Source of the DNA: a virus
Direction: 5' to 3' (one strand)
DNA: 22,791 nt
IMG/VR virus record: IMGVR_UViG_3300009183_000384
Span: 1 to 22,791 of that record
Below the pieces are notes generated by a model that did not search any database, was not told where the DNA came from, and saw only the letters and a list, made by a program, of their open reading frames with translations. Below are positions 16,137 to 22,251 of the stretch, one piece after another. Numbering within the stretch: position 1 is the first letter of the stretch; each line of letters begins with the position of its first letter. The position numbers and the translations under genes are program-made.

Positions 16137-16447
16137 GCCTTCCTCGCCACGACTTTGACTACGGTGTAGCCCTTGGTGACCTTCTGGTTCTTGCTGAACC
16201 AGCGGCCGTCAACGCCCAGCTCGCGGAGCTTGGCTTCGGCCGCCTTGGCGTCGAGCGACGAACGCTCGGCGACCGAGGAGACGGTGGCGCGGAAAGTGTC
16301 GCCGTCCACTGCGCCTTCGCCGCCATTGACGAGGATGCCGATGAGGTTGGCTTCGATCGCCTTCAGTTCGGCAATCTGGGCCTTGATGTCGCCCAGACGG
16401 TCAACGACTGAACCGGCGAGGTCGATAGTATTAAACTTGGTAGCCAT
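16133..16447 (-). CDS. Phage protein of unknown function, first gene after promoter A, 104 aa
   Basis: ATG at 16447 with AAGGGA about nine bases upstream, in a leader that also holds CAACAACACG. An N-terminal helix (about 10-42; VVDRLGDIKAQIAELKAIEA) is followed by a small beta region (GGEGAVDGDTFRATVSSVAE), then SLDAKAAEAKLREL and a C-terminal TVVKVVARK strand. The pattern of an A.LKA.E helix, then a VEGD.FRATVS strand pair, then a LD.KA helix is one I recall from unnamed phage proteins. As the promoter-proximal gene it should be among the most expressed of the downstream block. Confidence 0.75.
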   Translation of the reverse strand: MATKFNTIDLAGSVVDRLGDIKAQIAELKAIEANLIGILVNGGEGAVDGDTFRATVSSVAERSSLDAKAAEAKLRELGVDGRWFSKNQKVTKGYTVVKVVARKA

Positions 16448-16480
16448 TTTGTAATTCCCTTCGTGTTGTTGGTGACACGG

Positions 16481-16509
16481 TCTCTAAACTGGTTCGTTGC
16501 AGGGGTCAA
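16481..16509 (-). promoter_or_regulatory. Early promoter A
   Basis: On the - strand TTGACC (plus 16504-16509), 17 bases, then TAGAGA (plus 16481-16486), about 35 bases before the start of the 104-aa gene and in the gap after the primase-helicase stop. The -35 is close to consensus. The -10 is weak by sigma-70 standards but matches promoter B. Confidence 0.6.
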
Positions 16510-16518
16510 CCCCCTTAT
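16494..16518 (-). repeat. 25-bp promoter/operator block, copy A
   Basis: Matches 22 of 25 bases with copy B. Its core on the - strand is AGGGG-GTTGA-CCCCT, a perfect 5-base-arm palindrome centred on the -35 element. The arm base that differs from copy B changes on both sides, preserving symmetry. It begins within the last bases of the primase-helicase gene. Confidence 0.75.
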
Positions 16519-18572
16519 GTGTAAAAAATTACAATACCGTTCTTTATTTCTATCAGCGGGTCTTTGCGCTTGACCAGCGACTGGATCGCACGGTCCAGAT
16601 CGCGGCGTCTAAGGTCACGTTTCGGTGCCTCTGGCTTGGTCATGGCGGCAAAGCACTTGTCGAACAATTCGGCCAATGGCGCACGGTCAATGCCCGAATA
16701 CTGGTCCTCAATTATCTCAAGCACGTGACGTTCATGTGGGCCGAAGCGCTGCGCCTTGGGGCCCGTCTCCTGAACCACCGGCACAGGCACGTCAGCCTCG
16801 ACGGCAACGCAGCTCGTGATCGGATCGCCATCGGCGTCGGTGCCGACGACAACCATCTCCAAGCGGAAGCCCCACTTCAGTCCGTCGTCACCGTCCTTCA
16901 TCTTGGCAATCCGCAATTCGCGTGTGCCGTTCTCATACTTCAAGACCTCAAGCACGGCGTCCGCCGCTGCAAACTTACCCGACCAGCCGCGCACGCCCTT
17001 CGACGCGTCCTTGCCGCTGTGGTCCACCGCCAAGATTGTTGCGCCTGTGGCCATCTCCAGTGCGCGTGCGTTGCCAAGCGCCAGACCGACGTCCTCGGAG
17101 CTGTTCTCATTCGCGCCGGGCGTGACCTGCGCAAAGGTGTCAACGATAATGACGTCCGCGCCGCCAGATGCCGCAACGGCCGCAGCCAGTTCGGTCACGT
17201 CCTCGGACAGCAGGAAGTTCGGCGGCACGGTCAGCAGGCCGATGTCAACGTCGTTCGGGTCAATCTTGTGGTGCTTCAAATACGCCTTCAGGCGCTTGCT
17301 CATGCCCTTGCCGCCCTCGGCGGCGATGATCAGCACGCGACCCTTCTTGGTGCGGTTGCCGCGCCACTGGATGCCCATCGCGATTGCGTAGGCCAAGTCA
17401 ATGGCGACGAACGTCTTGCCTGAGCCTGACGCGCCGTACAACACAATCAGACCGGCGTCAGGCAGCACGTTCTTAATCAACCAGCCGCCCGGCTCCATCA
17501 TGATGCTGACTGCCAGTGACGTGATCGGGAAGCGGCCGGTATACTCTTCGGGCGTGAACATGCCCGACGCAGGCGTGGCGGCAACCGCGCTCATTGCTGT
17601 GCGCAAGTCGTCAACGGTTGCCGCCAAGGTGGGGCGCGGGGTGGGTGACGCGCCAGCCTCCTTTGCCATCTTCATTACAGACGCCATAGTCACCTGACGG
17701 TGGCCTGCGCCCTTACGGCGCTCAAAGCTGTCCCACTGCGTCCGCAGCGCCTCCTCGCTGGGGTACTTTGACCCCTGCGCCGACCACTCGTCCCATATGC
17801 TGAAGCCGGTGTCGTCGCCGTCGGTCTCGTGGCTCAGGCCCATAGCGACCCTGATCCAGTCTTCGCGGGGCATGTCTGGGTCCAGAACGGAGAGCAGCTC
17901 TTCCATCTGCGATATTGACAGACCGATCTTCGGCTCGCGGCCGACCATGAAGTCGTCGGGGTCAGATACCCTCGCCGTGGAGCTGCCGAAGCGGCGCTCG
18001 CAGATGACCTTGATCTCAGGGCTTACCTTGCCCACGGTGTCCTCGAGGCCGAGGATGTCGATGTGGTCTAGGGCGTTGCCGGTCAGCGTGCAGAAGCCAG
18101 TCGTCGAGAACACCTCGAAGCCGTAGTCGGTGTCTGTGGTCGGTGCCTTGTGGTTACCGATGTTGCCGCGCATGATGGCGCGGATGCCGCGACCGCTGGG
18201 CGAGTACTCGGCGTAGGTTGACCCCACGGCGTGCAGTATCTCGCTCGGCAGCTTGCCGTCGGTGACGCAGTTGTCCACGTCGATCGCGACGAGGTCGTAA
18301 CCCTCGAGCAGGGCGATGCCGATGCCAGTCATGCCGCGCTTGGCGGCCTGATCGCGCGCGAGGGCGAAGGTCGTGAGCTGCGAGCGATCCTCTGGCGCAC
18401 CCTGACGCCCGACGCGCTTGTTGCCGAGCGGGTAGTACGGCACCTTCAGCGGCTTGGGGTCGCCGTTATAGCGCGGCTCAAGCCGCCAGCACAGGAACAG
18501 CGGCAGGTCGCGCAGGGGCGCGGGGACGTGGATGTCACGGACCTCTGGTGTGATGCGTTGCACGTTGTCCAC
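16515..18572 (-). CDS. Primase-helicase: PrimPol-like, PriCT_2 and RepA/AAA-like ATPase, 685 aa
   Basis: Domains in order: archaeo-eukaryotic-type primase core (about 20-170) with VAIDVD (Asp98, Asp100), SPSGRGIRA (125-132) and FEVFSTTGFCTLTGN; a PriCT_2-like region (about 225-300; DPDMPREDWIRVAMGL ... WDEWSAQ); and a RecA-like hexameric helicase ATPase (about 365-590) with GASGSGKT (380-387, Lys386), VIIVDT (Asp478) and LAVDHSGKD. The C-terminus (about 620-685) is a basic helical region. In the second primase motif, Arg131 stands where many family members have His, so priming may be altered or absent. The start is GTG (18572), five bases after the repressor stop, without a clear ribosome site, so translation is probably coupled. 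A second GTG follows three codons later. Confidence 0.88.
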   Translation of the reverse strand: MDNVQRITPEVRDIHVPAPLRDLPLFLCWRLEPRYNGDPKPLKVPYYPLGNKRVGRQGAPEDRSQLTTFALARDQAAKRGMTGIGIALLEGYDLVAIDVDNCVTDGKLPSEILHAVGSTYAEYSPSGRGIRAIMRGNIGNHKAPTTDTDYGFEVFSTTGFCTLTGNALDHIDILGLEDTVGKVSPEIKVICERRFGSSTARVSDPDDFMVGREPKIGLSISQMEELLSVLDPDMPREDWIRVAMGLSHETDGDDTGFSIWDEWSAQGSKYPSEEALRTQWDSFERRKGAGHRQVTMASVMKMAKEAGASPTPRPTLAATVDDLRTAMSAVAATPASGMFTPEEYTGRFPITSLAVSIMMEPGGWLIKNVLPDAGLIVLYGASGSGKTFVAIDLAYAIAMGIQWRGNRTKKGRVLIIAAEGGKGMSKRLKAYLKHHKIDPNDVDIGLLTVPPNFLLSEDVTELAAAVAASGGADVIIVDTFAQVTPGANENSSEDVGLALGNARALEMATGATILAVDHSGKDASKGVRGWSGKFAAADAVLEVLKYENGTRELRIAKMKDGDDGLKWGFRLEMVVVGTDADGDPITSCVAVEADVPVPVVQETGPKAQRFGPHERHVLEIIEDQYSGIDRAPLAELFDKCFAAMTKPEAPKRDLRRRDLDRAIQSLVKRKDPLIEIKNGIVIFYT

Positions 18573-18577
18573 GGCGT

Positions 18578-18784
18578 TCAGTTGGACGTGAGCAGAGCGG
18601 CAAGCTCTGGCTTGAACAACTCGGCCCGTGGGATGTCGAACATGTGCTCAATCTGTAGCGCACGCTGGGATGGCACCCAGCCCTTGCGCAGCCAGACGTA
18701 TATTGCTTGGTGTGTGACGTCGAGCTTGAGGGCGAGCTGGTTTGCGCCACCCGCTAAGTTCACGGCTTTCTTGATGCCTGTCAT
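18578..18784 (-). CDS. YdaS/Cro-like helix-turn-helix regulator, 68 aa
   Basis: The frame extends upstream, but the ATG at 18784 is chosen because AAGGA lies about nine bases before it and the HTH fold starts there. The core GIKKAVNLAGGANQLALKL, then VTHQAIYVWLRKGWVPSQRAL, then IEHMFDIPRAELF, fits the YdaS/Cro antitoxin-like family (P22 Cro type). It probably represses early or lysogeny promoters. It sits directly before the primase-helicase gene and directly after a palindrome. A toxin partner was not found. The presence of a Cro-like protein suggests a temperate ancestor or lifestyle, although no integrase is in the window. Confidence 0.85.
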   Translation of the reverse strand: MTGIKKAVNLAGGANQLALKLDVTHQAIYVWLRKGWVPSQRALQIEHMFDIPRAELFKPELAALLTSN

Positions 18785-18808
18785 TTTGGTGTCCTTCGTT
18801 GTTGGGGT

Positions 18809-18836
18809 GCCGTCCGTATCGCATGGATCGGACGGC
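18809..18836 (-). promoter_or_regulatory. Palindrome upstream of the Cro-like gene, putative operator
   Basis: Perfect 8-base arms GCCGTCCG (18809-18816) and CGGACGGC (18829-18836); inner bases ATC/GAT extend the symmetry with one bulge. It begins 25 bases before the repressor ATG. Weak promoter-like hexamers overlap the arms on the - strand: TTGCTG (plus 18836-18841) and GATACG (plus 18815-18820), with a short 15-base spacing. No T-run follows, so an operator is likelier than a terminator. Confidence 0.5.
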
Positions 18837-18847
18837 AGCAAGGATTA

Positions 18848-19054
18848 TTATGCGGCCAGCTTCTTGCCGATGCGCGCCTCGACGGCGTGCCGCAGCATGA
18901 CTGGCGACGTGATCCAGACCTTGGCCTCGGTGCGGTATTGCTGCGTGAGCCTGCTAAGTTCCATATCGGTCTGCCTAAGCTGCGCAACCAGACGCTCACG
19001 CTTGACAATGGCCTTGCGTGCGTCGGACAGGATGGTGTCAACTGTGTCGGCCAT
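18848..19054 (-). CDS. Small helical phage protein, 68 aa
   Basis: ATG at 19054 with AAGGGG about nine bases upstream, encoded in the end of the 28-aa membrane peptide gene. The sequence has heptad-like helices (TILSDARKAIVKRERLVAQL, then TDMELSRLTQQYRTEAKVW) and a basic C-terminus (EARIGKKLAA). No family is recognised. It is the last gene before the palindrome that precedes the Cro-like gene. Confidence 0.7.
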   Translation of the reverse strand: MADTVDTILSDARKAIVKRERLVAQLRQTDMELSRLTQQYRTEAKVWITSPVMLRHAVEARIGKKLAA

Positions 19055-19056
19055 TG

Positions 19057-19143
19057 TTAGTTCCCCTTCATCGTGTAGTAGATGGTGCCGATCGCGAGCA
19101 GAAGCGCCCCAGCGAATGCGATGCTAACGGTGGTGTGTAACAT
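19057..19143 (-). CDS. 28-aa single-span membrane peptide
   Basis: A very short frame supported by context. ATG at 19143 is preceded by AAGGGAG six bases upstream, and that site overlaps the stop of the 61-aa gene. Its own last codons carry the ribosome site of the following 68-aa gene. After a five-residue head the product has an unbroken hydrophobic stretch (VSIAFAGALLLAIGTIYY) long enough to span a membrane, then a short basic tail. Single-span peptides of this kind occur in phages as lysis, exclusion or modulating proteins. Here the early position argues against lysis. Confidence 0.7.
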   Translation of the reverse strand: MLHTTVSIAFAGALLLAIGTIYYTMKGN

Positions 19144-19155
19144 TGTAGTCTCCCT

Positions 19156-19341
19156 TCAGTGTTCGGTGCCGGACGGCATGCCGCCCAGCGCAAGGTTAAA
19201 TATCGCTTGTTCTATCGCCTCGTCGAAGGTGATAAGGTGTTCGCTCTCGGCGGCAACGTATGCCGCCTCCATGAATATGTCGGACACCACCTCGTTGGCG
19301 GCCTCTATGATCTCGATCGGTATGTCGTCCATGTCCATCAT
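19156..19341 (-). CDS. Small acidic phage protein, 61 aa
   Basis: ATG at 19341 overlaps the previous stop as ATGA (a second ATG follows directly). No clear ribosome site is seen, so coupling is likely. The product is strongly acidic and helical (DDIPIEIIEAANEVVSDIFM ... FDEAIEQAIFNLALGG). Acidic phage early proteins can mimic DNA, but nothing specific supports that here. No family is recognised. Confidence 0.65.
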   Translation of the reverse strand: MMDMDDIPIEIIEAANEVVSDIFMEAAYVAAESEHLITFDEAIEQAIFNLALGGMPSGTEH

Positions 19342-19562
19342 GGCAGAATAATCGATGACTTGGGCGCAGGGGTCTCACCGCGATGTATGTTGTCCTCGAC
19401 GCTCTCGATGATGCCGCCGACGAAGCCGCTGGCAAAACGCAGGGTGACTGTGTCCACGGGACCGGCACCGCGCAGGGCGACGTCTATGCCGCTCTGCATC
19501 GTTGTCAGCATGTCGATGATGGCGGCCTTCTCGGCCTCAACTGCCTCTGTTATCTTTGACAT
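19338..19562 (-). CDS. Small phage protein downstream of the methyltransferase, 74 aa
   Basis: The frame is open far upstream inside the methyltransferase gene, but the ATG at 19562 is chosen because AAGGAGAG stands six bases before it. It starts 11 bases after the methyltransferase stop. The N-terminal half is helical (SKITEAVEAEKAAIIDMLTT), the middle has VALRGAGPVDTVTLRFASGF, and the tail is Pro/Ser-rich. No family is recognised. Confidence 0.7.
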   Translation of the reverse strand: MSKITEAVEAEKAAIIDMLTTMQSGIDVALRGAGPVDTVTLRFASGFVGGIIESVEDNIHRGETPAPKSSIILP

Positions 19563-19573
19563 GGTTCTCTCCT

Positions 19574-21469
19574 TCATATGATCGACAGATAGTCGTCGAT
19601 GGTGTTTATGCGCTCGCCAATCCAGCGCATGACCGGGACGGCCATGCTGTTGCCCAAAGCCTTGTAGCGGGGGCCGTCTGGGCAATCCTCTGCGCCCTTC
19701 TTGCGCCACGGTATGGCGGTGAAGTTGTCGGGGAAGCCTTGCAGCCGCTCGCACTCAACGGGTGTCAGGCGGCGGACAGTTGAATTGGATGCAACCACAG
19801 GTCTTTCAGCAGCAGAAGTCCCGCCACACCCCTTGGAATAACTAGCGTCAATGGCAATCGTGACTTCTCCACCCAAGTACGGATCAAGCGGCTTTTGTTT
19901 TTCTAAATACGCCACGCCTTGTGCGGGAACCATGACCCCATCGTGGCGGCCTCCACTGCCGCCCCGTTGTATCGTGCCTGCCACATCAACACTGGCCGTC
20001 AGTTCCTCTGACCATCCGATTGCTGGCTCATACGCCACAGCGGGCATCACGCCGCCGTTCTGGTGGCTATTCGTGAAGCCGCCCGCACGTAGAGTGGGGG
20101 AAAGGTCTTCGGTTGCGTCCGCGCCGTAGTCCTTGGCGGTGAACGCGATGGGGACATGGTGATAGTCCGCGCCCGTGTCGATTGTCTTCGTTACATCACC
20201 AGTCACATCATTGTTGTATGCGTCAAAACCAATGACTTGCGTGGTGGCCGCAACGGCGTGATGATCGCCTTTGGTCAGCGTGTACATCGCCTCGCCATCG
20301 TGACCAACGCCAAGGCCAGTGCTGGCCGCAGCGTCAGGACTTCTGAACGCGTTCATGCTGTTGATGGGGTACGTTGCCACATACGCCTTTGTGTCAGGCG
20401 CGTGGTGCGATCCGCTCTGCGTGTTCAAGGCAGGGCTGATGACTGGAACGATGTGGTCGAAGTCGCCTTGTATGCCACCCTCGCCGGGCCGCTTGGCGCG
20501 TAGCGTACCAACAACGTCAGGCGCGTCTTGAAGCACGGCCAACTGTTGCGATGATCCACGGCCACTTGTTGACCAACAGTCGATCGTGCCCGTAACGTCA
20601 GACAGTCGCGGTTCGCCGCCGTTGATGTTCACAGCCACGATGTCAGGTCCGCGGTCAACGCAAGGGCTGCTGTCATAGCGTGCCGTCAGCGTCCGCGCAG
20701 TGCCATCGTCATTGAAGGTGCTGGCGATCAGAGCCTCACAGCCCGGGCCGAGGTCAGCGCCAGTGCGCAGCAGCGGACTGCTGTTGTCGCTGCTAGAGTA
20801 CGAACCGATACCGCCGCACTCAAACGTGTCTAGATCAGGTCGTGCCCGTCCAATGCCGCCACTGCCTCCAACGCCTGTTGCAGCCGTGTCGGTAGCTTCT
20901 TGCCTCTTTTGTCGGCTCGGCGCAGGATGCCCTGACATGCTGTGGCGCTCAAAGAGAACCGCTGCGGCAGGTCGCCAGTCTCCAAGGTATCCGACAACGA
21001 ACACACGACGGCGTCGCTGGGCCACTCCGAAGTACTGAGCGTCAAGCACTCGGTAGGCGAGACCATACCCGAGGTCTTCCAGCGCCCCAAGGATGGAACC
21101 AAAGTCCCGTCCTCCGCTCGATGACAGGACACCGGGGACATTTTCCCAGACAATCCAGCGAGGTTGCTCTCTTTGAGCAAGTCGGCAAAATTCAAGGGCG
21201 AGGTTACCACGGTCGTCGTCCAGACCGCCTCGCAGTCCCGCGACGCTGAATGACTGGCATGGTGTTCCGCCGACGAGGAGATCGATCTTTCCATATTCGT
21301 TTTCCTTAATAGTTGTGAAGTCGCCGTGTAGAGGCACGTCGGGGTATCGGTGTTGAAGCACGGCGCATGGGAACTTCTCAATCTCAGAAAAGAATGCGGC
21401 CTCCCAGCCCATGTGGTGCCATGCGGCCGTTGCAGCTTCGATGCCGCTGCACACTGATCCGTATCTCAC
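19574..21469 (-). CDS. dcm: DNA C5-cytosine methyltransferase with expanded repetitive recognition region, 631 aa
   Basis: The start is GTG at 21469, overlapping the previous stop as GTGA, with GGGAGAAGAAG upstream; the methyltransferase fold begins at residue 3. Motifs: I (SVCSGIEAATAAW, 5-17), IV with catalytic Cys71 (GGTPCQSFS), VI (WENVPG, 108-113), VIII (QRRRRVFVVG, 151-160), IX (RRLTPVECERLQGFPDNF, 566-583) and X (RYKALGNSMAVPV, 601-613). All key residues are present. Between VIII and IX lie about 400 residues, far longer than in single-target enzymes, made of about nine degenerate modules with recurring TL.A or TI..G, HH and P.VA elements. No restriction enzyme gene is adjacent, so this is an orphan enzyme that probably masks phage DNA from host restriction. 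Confidence 0.93.
   Translation of the reverse strand: MRYGSVCSGIEAATAAWHHMGWEAAFFSEIEKFPCAVLQHRYPDVPLHGDFTTIKENEYGKIDLLVGGTPCQSFSVAGLRGGLDDDRGNLALEFCRLAQREQPRWIVWENVPGVLSSSGGRDFGSILGALEDLGYGLAYRVLDAQYFGVAQRRRRVFVVGYLGDWRPAAAVLFERHSMSGHPAPSRQKRQEATDTAATGVGGSGGIGRARPDLDTFECGGIGSYSSSDNSSPLLRTGADLGPGCEALIASTFNDDGTARTLTARYDSSPCVDRGPDIVAVNINGGEPRLSDVTGTIDCWSTSGRGSSQQLAVLQDAPDVVGTLRAKRPGEGGIQGDFDHIVPVISPALNTQSGSHHAPDTKAYVATYPINSMNAFRSPDAAASTGLGVGHDGEAMYTLTKGDHHAVAATTQVIGFDAYNNDVTGDVTKTIDTGADYHHVPIAFTAKDYGADATEDLSPTLRAGGFTNSHQNGGVMPAVAYEPAIGWSEELTASVDVAGTIQRGGSGGRHDGVMVPAQGVAYLEKQKPLDPYLGGEVTIAIDASYSKGCGGTSAAERPVVASNSTVRRLTPVECERLQGFPDNFTAIPWRKKGAEDCPDGPRYKALGNSMAVPVMRWIGERINTIDDYLSII
19925..20791 (-). 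repeat. Degenerate modular repeats in the methyltransferase recognition region
   Basis: Residues 227-515 contain about nine units of 20-40 residues. Recurrent pieces include SPLLRTGADLG, RTLTARYDSS, GTLRAKRPGEGG, SPALNTQSGSHH, YTLTKGDHH, KTIDTGADYHH, SPTLRAGG and GTIQRGG, usually followed by a P.VA or VAV strand. The DNA is diverged, so the repeats are recognisable at protein level only. Confidence 0.6.
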
Positions 21470-21681
21470 GTCTTCTTCTCCCTCTTGGATTGTACCCGTA
21501 TGCCGTCGATGTAGTTAATGCGGTGCGCGTACTTGACGGCGGCGATCTGCTGGGCCTCTGTCATGGGGCCGTGCGTCTTGCCTGTGGCCAAGATGGCGGC
21601 GCACAGGTCTCTGGACCCATTGATGGCGGCCTGCCTGATGTCGTGGTCCGACTGCGGCTCCATGCGTGTGACCATCCTCAC
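21466..21681 (-). CDS. Small phage protein, 71 aa, GTG start
   Basis: The frame overlaps the preceding stop as GTGA at its GTG start (21681) and ends in the GTGA overlap that opens the methyltransferase gene. Alternative ATG starts exist at codons 3 and 7; neither has a better ribosome site. The sequence is basic and partly helical (IRQAAINGSRDLCAAILATG, then EAQQIAAVKYAHRINYIDGI) with a Lys/Arg-rich tail. No family is recognised. The coupling to the methyltransferase suggests co-translation. Confidence 0.65.
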   Translation of the reverse strand: MRMVTRMEPQSDHDIRQAAINGSRDLCAAILATGKTHGPMTEAQQIAAVKYAHRINYIDGIRVQSKREKKT

Positions 21682-21908
21682 GGCAACACCGACGTGACGA
21701 ACTCTTCGACCGTCAACTGGCCATGCCAGTCGTCAAACTCGCCGAAGCACTCACCGCGGTAGTCGTTTGAGCGTTCCCACATATACTCCTCGCGGATCAA
21801 ATCCATCTGCGCCTCGTGTTCAAGCGACAGCTCGTCGAATTCGTTGAAGTGCCTAACGGCCTGCTCCATCAGTTCTGCGATGCGTTCGTCTTTGGTCCAG
21901 TCGATCAT
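21678..21908 (-). CDS. Small acidic phage protein, first gene after promoter B, 76 aa
   Basis: ATG at 21908 overlaps the stop of the DnaA-like gene as ATGA and has AAAGGA about six bases upstream. The leader also contains CCAACAACG. The product is strongly acidic with Trp, Phe and Tyr residues (IDWTKDERIAELMEQAVRHF, then YMWERSNDYRGECFGEFDDW). No family is recognised. As the promoter-proximal gene it may be strongly expressed early. An acidic early protein could be a DNA mimic or inhibitor, which is conjecture. Confidence 0.7.
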   Translation of the reverse strand: MIDWTKDERIAELMEQAVRHFNEFDELSLEHEAQMDLIREEYMWERSNDYRGECFGEFDDWHGQLTVEEFVTSVLP

Positions 21909-22186
21909 GTTACGTCCTTTCGTTGTTGGTCAGGTATCCCTACAACCATATCATTGCAGGTGTCAACCACCTTATTTAATGCGTGGACGATGGTGGTGTG
22001 GCAGCGGTTCATCAGCCTGCCGATCTCGGGGGTCGAGTAGCCTCTATCCCGCAGCATCAGAACACAGTCGCGGCGCACTGACACCAGATGCTTCAACCGC
22101 GATGGGCCGAGGATGTCCTCGACTGTGTAGCCGTGTGGCTCTGCAATGTCGCCGATGGCGGCGTGTATCTTCTCTCTGGGTGTCAC
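21905..22186 (-). CDS. Stand-alone DnaA domain IV-like DNA-binding protein, 93 aa
   Basis: Residues about 24-75 carry the DnaA C-terminal fold: GPSRLKHLVSVRRDCVLMLR, then GYSTPEIGRLMN, then RCHTTIVHALNKV. The last piece matches the DnaA signature (G.RDHTTV.HA), with Cys in place of the usual Asp. There is no AAA+ ATPase domain. The frame allows a TTG three codons earlier, but GTG at 22186 is preferred because AAGGA stands nine bases before it and it overlaps the stop of the 22-aa ORF as GTGA. It may bind DnaA boxes at a phage origin, block host DnaA, or act as a regulator. Promoter B lies inside its 3' coding end. Confidence 0.82.
   Translation of the reverse strand: MTPREKIHAAIGDIAEPHGYTVEDILGPSRLKHLVSVRRDCVLMLRDRGYSTPEIGRLMNRCHTTIVHALNKVVDTCNDMVVGIPDQQRKDVT
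21937..21966 (-). promoter_or_regulatory. Early promoter B
   Basis: On the - strand TTGACA (plus 21961-21966, a perfect -35), 18 bases, then TAGGGA (plus 21937-21942), about 30 bases before the ATG of the 76-aa gene. It lies inside the end of the DnaA-like coding sequence. The arrangement copies promoter A. Confidence 0.65.
21951..21975 (-). repeat. 25-bp promoter/operator block, copy B
   Basis: The core on the - strand is AGGTG-GTTGA-CACCT, again a perfect 5-base-arm palindrome around the -35 element, followed by GCAATGA. It is shared with copy A at 22 of 25 positions, although copy B is also constrained as DnaA-like codons. Confidence 0.75.
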
Positions 22187-22251
22187 TGGTCCCAATCCTT
22201 TTCGTCTCTGAACATGTGGTCTATAAACCAGTCGATGATGCGCCGGATCAT
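22183..22251 (-). CDS. 22-aa micro-ORF coupled on both sides
   Basis: The ATG (22251) overlaps the stop of the 110-aa gene as ATGA, with GAAGG five bases upstream. The TGA stop overlaps the GTG of the DnaA-like gene as GTGA. The peptide begins MIRRIIDWFIDHMFRDE and can form an amphipathic helix. The exact fit between two genes argues that it is translated, perhaps mainly to deliver ribosomes to the DnaA-like gene. Confidence 0.6.
   Translation of the reverse strand: MIRRIIDWFIDHMFRDEKDWDQ

Noticed and set aside
19574-21469. Methyltransferase as half of a restriction-modification system
   Set aside because: The adjacent small proteins show no endonuclease motif, and the overlaps place it in the phage early operon.
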